Origin: a virus
Length of the DNA: 64,000 nt
Direction: 5' to 3' (one strand)
IMG/VR virus record: IMGVR_UViG_3300028829_003739
Location: 1 to 64,000 of that record
In this document: in pieces, positions 49,543-60,100 of the stretch
How positions within the stretch are numbered: the first letter of the stretch is position 1
Layout of the letters: each line of letters begins with the position of its first letter
The notes under the pieces: generated by a model
Told to the model about the DNA's origin: nothing
Database searches by the model: none
Seen by the model: the letters and a program-made list of their open reading frames with translations, nothing else
Program-made: the position numbers and the translations under genes

Positions 49543-52177
49543 TGGTTTACTTGACAATAAGAATATTGCTAAAGATATGGTCTGGACTAAAAACTGGATG
49601 AATGAAATGCAAAGAGGTGAATCATTAAGAAATTGTGTTGATCCTAAAAAGTGCGGAGGTACTTGGTGGGAAGGAGGAGATCAGTATATGAACTTAAAAA
49701 GAATGGAGTTCAAAAATGCAGATCCTAATCAAGCAATGGCTATGGGTAAAACTAATTATGTTGCTGCACAAAACATTACAGAAAAAGCAATGGCTATAGC
49801 TAAAGATTTAGATATAGAGATTGAAGCTGATCCTGTACGTCAAGGAGGTTTTATTATTAAAGGTTCTGATGATGCAAAAGAAGCACAAGTATTCAATAAT
49901 TTACTTATGGGTGCTATAGGTAAAGATCCTTTGGTACAAGATTATTATAGAGCACAGCAATACAATAAAAGAATGAACTTTGCTTTATCTAATGAACAAA
50001 AATACGGTTCTATTGATGCAGCTAATACAGCATATATAAATGAAAACTTTGCTGTACTTTCTAATTTAGAAACTAGAGAAGCTCAAGCAGAAGATGATTT
50101 AAATAATACTAAAGCTAAACAGACTGAGTTACAGAAGATTGCTGCTAATACTATACCTGCTAATAGAAGAAGTATGGTAGATATTAATAATGAGCTTCAA
50201 AAAGAAACTGCAGCATATACAGAAACAGTTGGTGTATTAAAAGAAGCTAATGGTCACGGGAGAGTTGCTGTAAATAATGCTAATAATCCTGCAATGAGTG
50301 CTAGCAGTATGGATAAAGTTTTAGGTAATCTACAACTATCAGGTGAAATTACAGGTGTTGCTAATAACTTAGCAATGGCTAAAGTAACTAGGGATATAGA
50401 AGTAGATGATTACGCATTAGAAAATGTTAAGTTTAAAAATAGACTTTTCATGGAAGATGTAAAATCTCAAAACAAGTTTAAATTAGAAAAGTTTAAATTC
50501 AATTTAGAACAAGCGGCTGAACAATTAAAAGCTCAAGGTACTTCAAATATGAATACTTCGACTAAAATTGATATTAAGGGAGCTAACGCAGTAGGCGACT
50601 TAGACAGTGATTCAGATGAAAATATGATGCGAACATATAACGCATTTGACAAAAAAATTAAAAAAGCATCTAATTCATTAAGTGCTTCTGAGAATGCTCT
50701 TATTACAGAAGTATTATACAAAACTAAGAATGAGGGTAGACTAGGTGACGTACAAGCAAAAGAAGATTATGTGAATATGGTATATGGATATTTCAATGCA
50801 TATAACGATGCACCTAGTGATGATCCTAATGACGCTACTCTTCCTAAATTAAACGCTATAGTTAGACAAATGCAAGGTGCTAAAACTCTAAATGAAAGAT
50901 ATAAGATTGCTGAAAAAGCAGAATTAGATTTAGAAAAACTTGCAGGTCCAGCTTTAGATGGAATGTATGATAAGATATACGCACCAATATTAAATCCAAA
51001 ATCTAAAAAAGCAGCACTAAGGAAAAAATATCTTAATGAAGTTTGGCAACAATCATTTAAACATAAGCAAACTATTAAGGCTAAAGATATGATATTATCA
51101 CAAATGGATGATGTATATGTAGATCAGGTTACGCAGGTTATGGGAGGAGTAAATAGTAGTCCTCAAATGAGTGCGCTTGGTCCAATACTTAAAGCATATA
51201 TAGATCCTAGTACAGGAAGGCCTAGATCAAATGATGAGTTTGCAAGAATACTTGCTAATGATCCTAATTACACTTATAGAGATGGTATTGACATGATTAA
51301 TGGTGATTACGATGACATGGATGATATTGTAGGAGATGACTTAGAAGACTATAAATTAAATGATTTATGGAAAGTTGCTTTTACTGAATTTGCTGTACCT
51401 AATTCTAGTGGTATTGCACCAGGCTTAGGTGATAAGTTTACACAAGGTAATTTGTATTCTATGGTAGATCCTGATGCATATAGTAGTAACGCTGTTCAAG
51501 GTACTGTAAGTTATTTAAGAAACGCTTTAACTGCAAAAGATGTAATATTTGCAAAAGGAGATTTTGAAGAAAACCTTCCATCTGATGATTCTGATGCTAA
51601 GTTAATGACACGTCAGATATTAAACGGTATTAATACTTATAAAGGAAAAGACTATAGACCTATATTTGATGTAACTTATTCTAATATAGCAGGTAGTACT
51701 GATTCTCATGTTGGCTTAAACATTAAAGTTCTCAATGAACAATTCTTTGATAAATTCAAAGGTGTTAAAGATGACCGAAGTGATTTATATGAAAAGAGAG
51801 AAGATATAATGCAAAATGGTATAACTATTTATCTTCCTAGAACAGAAGCAAATAATATTTTTACTCAAAGAGCAGAACAATCACCGCTTGATGATGTAAT
51901 GACTTTAGCAAACGAAATTGATTTTGATCAATATGATCCTAACTATATAAAAGACCTTAAACTTACAAATTCAAGAGAAGGTTATATTTTAACAGGTGAT
52001 GTAAGAGTTGGTTTAAATCCAGATGGAACTCCTGAATTTGACGCAATAAGAGAAGTATATAATAAAGGTGGTGCAGGAACATTAGAAGCTATAGCATCTG
52101 ATATTAATTTAAAAATGGAACCTTTATTACAAATAGGACAAGCTCAAGATAATCAGTACATGCAAAATAATAGGTAA
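49484..52177 (+). CDS. Cargo protein, main part (frameshifted gene)
   Basis: The remainder of a roughly 940-residue virion cargo protein, thought from other crAss-like phages to be packed in the capsid or tail and ejected. The open frame continues upstream of the first ATG (49577) as DLSLQQNLDAAKDVFNGLLD, so 49577 is not a true start. The sequence has a conserved-looking Cys/Trp motif (CVDPKKCGGTWWEGGDQYMN). It is helical, with coiled coils (about residues 200-260 of the full protein), and has no catalytic motif. It ends in a TAATG overlap with the next giant gene. Confidence 0.78.
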   Translation, partial: VVYIDLSLQQNLDAAKDVFNGLLDNKNIAKDMVWTKNWMNEMQRGESLRNCVDPKKCGGTWWEGGDQYMNLKRMEFKNADPNQAMAMGKTNYVAAQNITEKAMAIAKDLDIEIEADPVRQGGFIIKGSDDAKEAQVFNNLLMGAIGKDPLVQDYYRAQQYNKRMNFALSNEQKYGSIDAANTAYINENFAVLSNLETREAQAEDDLNNTKAKQTELQKIAANTIPANRRSMVDINNELQKETAAYTETVGVLKEANGHGRVAVNNANNPAMSASSMDKVLGNLQLSGEITGVANNLAMAKVTRDIEVDDYALENVKFKNRLFMEDVKSQNKFKLEKFKFNLEQAAEQLKAQGTSNMNTSTKIDIKGANAVGDLDSDSDENMMRTYNAFDKKIKKASNSLSASENALITEVLYKTKNEGRLGDVQAKEDYVNMVYGYFNAYNDAPSDDPNDATLPKLNAIVRQMQGAKTLNERYKIAEKAELDLEKLAGPALDGMYDKIYAPILNPKSKKAALRKKYLNEVWQQSFKHKQTIKAKDMILSQMDDVYVDQVTQVMGGVNSSPQMSALGPILKAYIDPSTGRPRSNDEFARILANDPNYTYRDGIDMINGDYDDMDDIVGDDLEDYKLNDLWKVAFTEFAVPNSSGIAPGLGDKFTQGNLYSMVDPDAYSSNAVQGTVSYLRNALTAKDVIFAKGDFEENLPSDDSDAKLMTRQILNGINTYKGKDYRPIFDVTYSNIAGSTDSHVGLNIKVLNEQFFDKFKGVKDDRSDLYEKREDIMQNGITIYLPRTEANNIFTQRAEQSPLDDVMTLANEIDFDQYDPNYIKDLKLTNSREGYILTGDVRVGLNPDGTPEFDAIREVYNKGGAGTLEAIASDINLKMEPLLQIGQAQDNQYMQNNR

Positions 52178-55100
52178 TGGCAGAAGAACAAGAATCATTA
52201 GGTTTTGATTTAGGCGCAGAATTAACTCCTCCTAAAATTTCTACATCTAATCCTTTAGATGTACCAATACCAGAACCTTCTTATAATAAACAAGTTAAGC
52301 AACTAGAACAACTAGATGTTAATTTAAAAAATGAAGAATATCAAAATCTATTAGATGATGTTGAAACTGGTAATTTACCTAATCCTCAAGTAGAAATTAC
52401 AGATCCTTTATCTATAGATGCTGCAAGAAAGCAGATACAAAATTCATTTACATACGGACCTGAAAATGCTAAAGATCCTTTTGGTTTAGCACAAACATTA
52501 GACGGTGATTTTAGAGATCCTAAAAAACAAAATACTTTTTATAAAAGATATAAAGAGCATGGTGCATATGAAGACTTAGGCTTTTCTCCATATAGAGATA
52601 ATGAAGAATACTATAATGAAAGAACTAGTACTTTTGGTGATTTTGGAAGAGCATCAGGACAATGGTGGGAACTAGCTAAATTAGGTTTTAGTGACATGAT
52701 AGGTATATCAGATATGGATAATCTAGCAGGAGCACGTAAATATGCAGAAGCATCAGCTATAGGTTCATCTACTAAAGATGGATTAGGAGCATTTGGTGTA
52801 AACACCTTTTTAAACTCAGGTTATACATTAGGTATCATAGGTGAAATGGTAGTTGAAGAAGCTGCTCTTTTAGGAGTAGAAGCATTAGCTGCTATGGCAG
52901 TTCCTGTTACTCTTGGAGCATCAGCTTCAGTTAATGTTGCAGCAGGAGCAAGAATGGCATATACTGCACAGAAAGGTACAAGAAGAATAGCAAAAGCATG
53001 GAAACAAGCAGCTAAGATGCGTAAAACAATGGACGCTATGCAGGATGCTAATAAAGCAAGATCTTTCTTTGGTAAATCAATGCAATTTTTAAACCCATTT
53101 GAAAACACAACAGCTTTTATAAAAGGTGTTGGTGATATGGGTGACATAGGTAAACTTACTAAAACTGTAAGAGGTGCCGGAGGATTCATTAGAGATATGC
53201 GAGGTATCAGAGGTACTTACAATGAAGCAATCTTAGAAGCTAACATGGTACAAGATGATATGCATTCAGCAATGTTAGATGACTTTAGAGCTAAACATGG
53301 CAGAGCACCTAATGAAGCAGAAGCTCAGGAAATGTTATCTAGTATTAAAAAAGCTGGTGCAAGTACTGCAATCTGGAATAGTGCTCTTATTGGGGTTACA
53401 AATAAATTTACTTTAGGACCATTACTAAGACCAATGAATAGAGGTATAGGTATGGGAATGTTTGACTTAGCAAAAACAGGTAGAAAGTTTGTACAGCAAT
53501 CTTATAAGAAAGGTACGCCTGAAGCTTATAAGTTGTTATCAAGAAACATGTTTAAAAGAGGTTATGAGTTAGTAAGAAACCCAAGAGCACTTATTGGCAA
53601 GTCTTTACTTTACAGTAGCGACAACTTTGCTGAAGGATTACAAGAAGTAGGACAAGAAGCAATCTCAGGTTGGCAAAAAGATTACCATACAGCACAGTTT
53701 CAAGGTAACGAAGTTAGGGGAGGTTACTATTCATATTTAGCAGACAACTTAGTAGAGCAAGTAAGCCCACAAGGTTTTGAAACATTTATGTCTGGTTTCT
53801 TAATGCAAAAGTTTGTAGCACCTGTTACATCTGCAGGTAGTGCATTAGCAAGACCTGATAATTATTCTTCAACAAAAGATTTTTTTACAAATAGAAATAA
53901 GTGGAGAGAAGACAGAGCTGAGAATGATGTAAAAGCACAAGAAATTGTAGATAACTTAAATAAGTTTTACAAGAATCCTGAAAACTACTTATCAAAAGAT
54001 TTAATGAGTGCTGTAAGGCAAGGTGAGTATGCAACTATGATGGCAGACGCTGAAAAAGACGGTGATGTTAAATCATATTATGATGTAAAGGATTCTCAAA
54101 TGTTTGACAACATTTTACTTGCAATTCAAACAGGTAGACTAGACTCTATGGTAGGTCAATTAGAAGGTTTAAAAGATCTTACTAATGAAGAAACTCAACA
54201 AGAGTACGGTATGGATCAAAGCACCTTTCATGACATGATTGATAAGTCTGTTAAGAGAGCTAAACATATAGAAAATAGTTATAATGGGTTACAGAAAAAA
54301 TTTAATAACCCTGTTAACTTTAAACAATATAAGTATGGTAGTCCTGAAAGAGCTGAAGCTTTTAAAAATCATCAGGCTTGGGAAGCTGCTTTAGGAGATA
54401 TAGCATTTAATAGCTACTCTTTTACTAGATCTTTAGAAAGAGCTGAATCTATCTTAGGTAAAGTAAGTGAAAGTACTGGTTTTAAAAATACCCCTTTAAA
54501 TGAAATAACTAGCATATTTAGTGTAGGTGAAGTACAAAAAGAATTACAGTTATTATCTGCAGAAATAAGTTCTATTGAACAATCTGGTAAAGTAACTCCA
54601 GAACTAGGTAAACAAGTAAAAGAAAAAAAAGATAAACAAAAAAAACTTACAACTCTTGTTGCTAGTTTAAAAGCTTTAGAAGACGTTACTGAAAACGAAA
54701 ATGCTGAAGACGTGTACGAAGTAGCAAAAAAAGCATATGAAGATTATATGACTTTTATTGCTAAAAAGAATGGTGATCATGCACATAAAGATAAATTAGA
54801 AGAATCTTTTAATGAGTTAATAGATTACTACAAGTTAAAAGGTAGAAGTGAATCAATGGTAGAAAGGGTAAACCAAATGCTTGACCCTGAAAACTTTATC
54901 AATATTCAAAGAAGACTAAAAGATACGTATGATCAAGCCATGGCTATGAGATATGATGAAATCAAAAAGTCTTACAAAGAATATATGAAAGGTAGCACCT
55001 TAGATAATAAACTTTTAAATGCTTTAGCTGACATCGGTGTATTCTTAGACGTAGAAGAACTTAAGAAATTAAAAGAAGAAGGTATCTTTCCTGATGCATT

Positions 55101-57198
55101 ATATTATACTGATCCGGGACAAGGTGGTGAATATGAAGTTGCAAAAACTTCACCCTTGTATAAAAAAGCAGTAGACGTAATTGGTACATACTACGATATA
55201 AAAGGAAACATTAGCTTAAGTGAGTTTAAAGAAAACTATAATATATACAAGTTAGCTTCTCGTAAAAAGAAAGAAGGTGATAACAGAACTTATGATGATA
55301 TTGCAGCACAGTATGGTTTTGACCCTAAAGCAGAAACAGCTAAAGTTCCTTTAACTAAAGTACTACAGTCTATAATAGATAGTGAGTTTTCTGACACTAG
55401 AGAAAAAGAATTAGCTAAAATATTATTAGCTAAAGCATCTCCAGAAGAATATGTTACATTTTCAAAATCAGCAGGCTTACCTTCTAAATATACTGTAGCA
55501 GAACAAAATACGGTTAATGCTAAATTTAGTTCTGATAATTACAAGGAAGGTAAAATAAACAGCCCTATTGAATATTTTATTCTTAATGGTGAAATACAAA
55601 GACGATTAAACATAGCATTAGCAGAAGATAAAGACTTTAGAGCAGAGCTAGAAGGATTAATGAAAGAAGCTCAAGCTGAGTGGAATAAATTATCTCCTGA
55701 AGAAAAAGCTATGTATGGTGGTGAAATGTTTGCATTAGAAAATATTGAATCATTTGCAGTAGATGCTATGACAAATAAAAGAGTTCAAGCATTTTTAACT
55801 ACTGTAAAAACAAATCAGACTTTTGAAAATAGTTTATGGAAAAAGTTTGTTGATGCTGTCATTAATAACATGTCTAAAATATTAAATATAGCTGCCGTAA
55901 ATGGTACTGTACTTAATGCAGCTTTAGATGTAATTACTACTAAGATAGATCCATCAGGAACAGCTAAGGCTAAAGAAGCTGCTGAAACTACAGGGACTAC
56001 TGAAAAAGTCACACGAGATATTTCTATTAATGATTTAAAAATTAATCATCCTGAACTTCTTAATGATCTTATAGAATCTTTTATAGAGTATAATGATAAA
56101 CAAGTTGCTTTAGGAGAGGATAGTATAATACCAGAAGGAATTAATAAAGCTGATATAGCAGGACTTGAAGTATTTAAAAACTATATTTCTAATAGAGAGT
56201 TTACTTCTCCAGAAGAAGTCTTTGAAAAATACAATGAAGAATTAGGTGCGCAAACAGAAACTAGCACAAATGCTACTTTTACACCTACAACTCCTTACGG
56301 TACAGAAACAGGTCCAGAAATGACTACAAGCACAGAATCAGTGAATCAAGGTTTAACAACAGAAGCTCCTAAATCAAAACCTTCTACAGAAGTTAAATTT
56401 GTAGCACCTAAGTCTGGAATTGTAACTAGAGCAGTCAAAACTAAACTAAATGAACTTGGATACAATGAAGTTGAAATTCAAGGAATGGGTAATGCACAAG
56501 CTTACGCTATTGCTAATGAAGGCTTAACAAAAGAACAGAGAGCACAGAATGATGCACAAATTGATACAGAAGATAGCGCATTAGAAGAAGAACGTCAAGC
56601 AGCAAGAGAAGAGATTGAAAGTATTATCGACAAAGCTAAAAATTACAGTGAGTATGAAAACATGGTAAAGCAAATTAATGATATTATAGCTGACGCTTCA
56701 AATCCTTTGTTTTCATTATCTCAATTAAGTATAGATCAGCTTGATGAATTAATGAATATAAAGCGTAAATCATTAGCAGAAGATGTTAATTTTGATGATC
56801 TTGTAATCGGTGAAGTTGTAATGATACAACGAACAAGCAAGGCAGGTAAAAAATACCTTGTATCTGTTAAAGTTTCTGCAAAAGACTCTGACAGCATTAC
56901 ATTAGAATATTTAAATCCTGATAAGAAAGGAAAAATAAATAGCTTTAAAGTTATGAAAGATAAAATCAATACCGAGATTAAATATAAATATTCAGAAGCA
57001 CTTGAAAATTCTGATTTAGATAATGCTGATGATGCAGTATCAGAAGAAGAAGTAGAAAATGCAAAAGAAACTATTGATAAGTTAGAAGATCTTGAAGATA
57101 GTGATACAGTAAATCAAGATAGAGAAGACTCTAAAAACAAGACGCAAGAAGAAATAGATGCTGCGTTTATTGAAGAAATTAATAATAACTGTGAATAA
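52177..57198 (+). CDS. Giant virion cargo protein with hydrophobic domain (1,673 aa)
   Basis: A 1,673-residue protein of a family typical of crAss-like phages. After a disordered start, residues about 145-210 contain the recognisable SGQWWELAKLGFSDMIGIS. Residues about 209-265 are long and hydrophobic (YTLGIIGEMVVEEAALLGVE, ALAAMAVPVTLGAS), probably able to enter membranes. Residues about 480-560 (SSDNFAEGLQEVGQEAISGW) follow, then a long helical middle. Near 1412-1458 lies a small helical domain and near 1540-1600 a beta domain (LVIGEVVMIQRTSKAGKKYL). The acidic end is Glu-rich. It probably crosses the cell envelope with the DNA or helps the polymerase enter. Starts and ends in TAATG overlaps. 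Confidence 0.75.
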   Translation: MAEEQESLGFDLGAELTPPKISTSNPLDVPIPEPSYNKQVKQLEQLDVNLKNEEYQNLLDDVETGNLPNPQVEITDPLSIDAARKQIQNSFTYGPENAKDPFGLAQTLDGDFRDPKKQNTFYKRYKEHGAYEDLGFSPYRDNEEYYNERTSTFGDFGRASGQWWELAKLGFSDMIGISDMDNLAGARKYAEASAIGSSTKDGLGAFGVNTFLNSGYTLGIIGEMVVEEAALLGVEALAAMAVPVTLGASASVNVAAGARMAYTAQKGTRRIAKAWKQAAKMRKTMDAMQDANKARSFFGKSMQFLNPFENTTAFIKGVGDMGDIGKLTKTVRGAGGFIRDMRGIRGTYNEAILEANMVQDDMHSAMLDDFRAKHGRAPNEAEAQEMLSSIKKAGASTAIWNSALIGVTNKFTLGPLLRPMNRGIGMGMFDLAKTGRKFVQQSYKKGTPEAYKLLSRNMFKRGYELVRNPRALIGKSLLYSSDNFAEGLQEVGQEAISGWQKDYHTAQFQGNEVRGGYYSYLADNLVEQVSPQGFETFMSGFLMQKFVAPVTSAGSALARPDNYSSTKDFFTNRNKWREDRAENDVKAQEIVDNLNKFYKNPENYLSKDLMSAVRQGEYATMMADAEKDGDVKSYYDVKDSQMFDNILLAIQTGRLDSMVGQLEGLKDLTNEETQQEYGMDQSTFHDMIDKSVKRAKHIENSYNGLQKKFNNPVNFKQYKYGSPERAEAFKNHQAWEAALGDIAFNSYSFTRSLERAESILGKVSESTGFKNTPLNEITSIFSVGEVQKELQLLSAEISSIEQSGKVTPELGKQVKEKKDKQKKLTTLVASLKALEDVTENENAEDVYEVAKKAYEDYMTFIAKKNGDHAHKDKLEESFNELIDYYKLKGRSESMVERVNQMLDPENFINIQRRLKDTYDQAMAMRYDEIKKSYKEYMKGSTLDNKLLNALADIGVFLDVEELKKLKEEGIFPDALYYTDPGQGGEYEVAKTSPLYKKAVDVIGTYYDIKGNISLSEFKENYNIYKLASRKKKEGDNRTYDDIAAQYGFDPKAETAKVPLTKVLQSIIDSEFSDTREKELAKILLAKASPEEYVTFSKSAGLPSKYTVAEQNTVNAKFSSDNYKEGKINSPIEYFILNGEIQRRLNIALAEDKDFRAELEGLMKEAQAEWNKLSPEEKAMYGGEMFALENIESFAVDAMTNKRVQAFLTTVKTNQTFENSLWKKFVDAVINNMSKILNIAAVNGTVLNAALDVITTKIDPSGTAKAKEAAETTGTTEKVTRDISINDLKINHPELLNDLIESFIEYNDKQVALGEDSIIPEGINKADIAGLEVFKNYISNREFTSPEEVFEKYNEELGAQTETSTNATFTPTTPYGTETGPEMTTSTESVNQGLTTEAPKSKPSTEVKFVAPKSGIVTRAVKTKLNELGYNEVEIQGMGNAQAYAIANEGLTKEQRAQNDAQIDTEDSALEEERQAAREEIESIIDKAKNYSEYENMVKQINDIIADASNPLFSLSQLSIDQLDELMNIKRKSLAEDVNFDDLVIGEVVMIQRTSKAGKKYLVSVKVSAKDSDSITLEYLNPDKKGKINSFKVMKDKINTEIKYKYSEALENSDLDNADDAVSEEEVENAKETIDKLEDLEDSDTVNQDREDSKNKTQEEIDAAFIEEINNNCE

Positions 57199-60100
57199 TG
57201 GCAAGTTGTAGTGTAAATCCAAAAGTACTAAGAGCTTTAAGAGTAAAGGTTTTTAGTGAGATAGATAGTAAAGTAGCAGCTAAAGAATCATTTGATATTA
57301 ATTCATACATGAAAGACATGTATGATTTTATATTTAATGCAAGCAATGACAAAGCATTAGCACTTGATGCCGTAAGGATGGTGCCTTTATTTGTTGTTCA
57401 GCTAGCATCATTAGACAGAACAGTAAGAAAATTAGATGGTGTTGATTTAACAAAATTAGCAGACATGACTGATGACTTACTTGATAATGAGTTATCAGCT
57501 ACTGAAAAAATTCTAGGATTAGCACAAGGAGAAGAAGTTAAAAAAAAATTAAAACATCTTAATCAAGATAATTCTGTAGAACCTGCTAAAGTAAAATCTA
57601 AAAAAGAAGTAAATCCAGACTTTAAAGGTAAAATTGTTTACATAACAATGGGATCTGGTAAATCTGAATTTGCAGAAAACTATGAAGGTGTTATTGACGC
57701 AGATAGAATTAAAGTGCGTGTAATAGGAAGAACTGAATGGGGAATAAATAATCCTAAGAAAGATCAAGAAACTGATGCTGAATACATTGGTAGATATTCT
57801 TATGACCCTTCAGTATTAAGCACTGCAGAAGTAAATAAACAAACTTTAGATTTATTAAAAGAATATGCTAATAGAGGTTTTACTGTATTAACAGGTACTA
57901 AAAAACTTATACCTGAAGCTGATATAGTTATTATTACATCTCAAGGTGTCGCTAATAGAATAGAAGACCCTGTACAACAAGCTGCTTTTAAACAAGATGA
58001 AGCTAGATATACATCTAGTAAAAAGAACGTTATCTATTCTGATAAGTTTGCAGAAGATATTCTTTTTAAATCTTTGCCTGTAGAAGAGGTTGCAGAAGAA
58101 GTAGTAGATGATATCACTACACCTGCAGCACCTAAACAAACTATAGCTGGTATTAGACCTGTACAAAGTATATCTTTAAAAGAAGCTAATGAAGAAAGTA
58201 TATCTGCTATACCAGGTACATTTAGATCTACAAACCCTATTGAATCTCCAGGTAATGACTTTAGCTTTAAAGTACAACGTAAACTACTTACGTTGCTAGA
58301 AGAGCAAGGTGTATCTGATATGTCAGAGGTTGAAAGCGAAATGGAAAAAGGATTTTACATTTCAATTAAAAGATCTAAAGATGTAAGTTCTGATATAAAC
58401 TCTGATACAACACCTTTTGTATATGTTATTACTGATAAAAACGGTGCAATTACAGAATTTAATGATGATTTAACTCCTGTTATTATAGGGGGTAAACCTG
58501 CATATTTTAATATTCAAAAGTATGACGGTAAAAATTCTAAAGGTCAGTTATCAAAAAGAGATAGCACATTTGTAAGCAAGCTTTTAAAAAACTTAATGTC
58601 CTTAACAGGAATGTCAGCAACCGCAGCTAAAGAAGTTAGAGGTCCAGAAGCAGCTGAAATGCAAAAGGTATTAGACTATATTAAAGCTAATCCTAATGCA
58701 AACATAGTTTATAATATTACAGGTGGTTCTAAAGGCATTATAGTTGCATCTACAGAAAAAAAACAGAGAACATCTCCTAGTCAATTTAAAAATGTTACTG
58801 GAGAGAAGTTTGCAATAGGTCAAATTTTAAAGCCATCACAAATATTAGATCAAAAAGATCCTGTTAAAAATGTTGTTTATTATACTAATGATCAATTAGG
58901 CGGTGTCTATATTGAATTAAAGAGAGAACCATATAGAGAAATAAATAATGGAGTTTCTATACGAAGCACAATTGATTTAATTGTAGAAGATATTTACGAT
59001 GAGAAAGGTAAGTTATTAAACGGATATGATAAAATAGCAGAGTTACAAAAAACTCTTAATGTAAATAACGTTAACGGTATTAAAATTACAGTAGATAGAG
59101 ATACTAAAGAATTTACTCTTTCATTAAATGATTGGAGTGATCAAAACTTTGGAGTTACAACTGTCTTTGATTTATCAAATGATGACGGTAAAATGCAAGC
59201 AAGAATAGCTCTTCAGAACTATCTAGAAGCAAACGTTTACAAAAAGAATTATCCTGTTTCAGAAGCAAACTTTAACAACAAGGCTTATGAAGAAAATAAA
59301 AACTTATACCGTGTTGAACTAAATGAAGAAACTGGTAGACGAGTATTACTAGATAGCGGTGTATCTTATATAGACTATTTAAAAAACAATATGTCTTTGA
59401 CTGCTGTTCCAAATACAGAGTCAGGGAATATCGTAACAAGTAATTCATTCTTTACTCTACAATTATCAGATGATTCTATAACAGAAGTATTTGAAGAAAA
59501 GAAAAAAGAGCAAGAGAAAGAAGAAGCAGTTGTTGAAATTAAAAAAGAAATAGATACAACAACTCAAGAGCCATCTAATGATGTGTCAGATGACGAATTA
59601 TTTAGAACATTAGATGTAAGAAATAGAAGTAAGCAAGCAACACAAAAACAAATAGAAGACGCTGAAGCTTGGTATAACCAAAGTGAATTAAGTAAGTACA
59701 TTCCTTTTAAAGGTATGTTTGATCTTGTAAATAGTAAGAATCCTGATGCTGTTGCATCATGGGCTACAAGTGGTATTACTTTATTTAAAGGTTCTGACTT
59801 CTCTGATTTATATCATGAAGCTTGGCATGGATTTACACAAACGTTTATGACTAAGGATCAAAAGAAATCTTTGTATTCTGAAGTACGTAAAAAGAGTGGT
59901 AATTTTATGGACCATAATGGTAACAGAGTAAGATTTACAAAAGCTACAGATTTACAAATAGAAGAGTATTTAGCAGAGTCATTTAGAAATTACATGTTAT
60001 CTGATCAAAAAGCTTTAAAAGGATCTCCTAAACAAAACTCTTTTTTCAGAAAGATCTATAACATTTTAAAATCTTTATTTTCTGATTCTTCATATAAAGA

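Noticed and set aside
49577-49579. ATG at 49577 as an independent gene start
   Set aside because: Protein-like sequence (NLDAAKDVFNGLLDNK) continues upstream in the same frame and links to the 49354 gene by one base.
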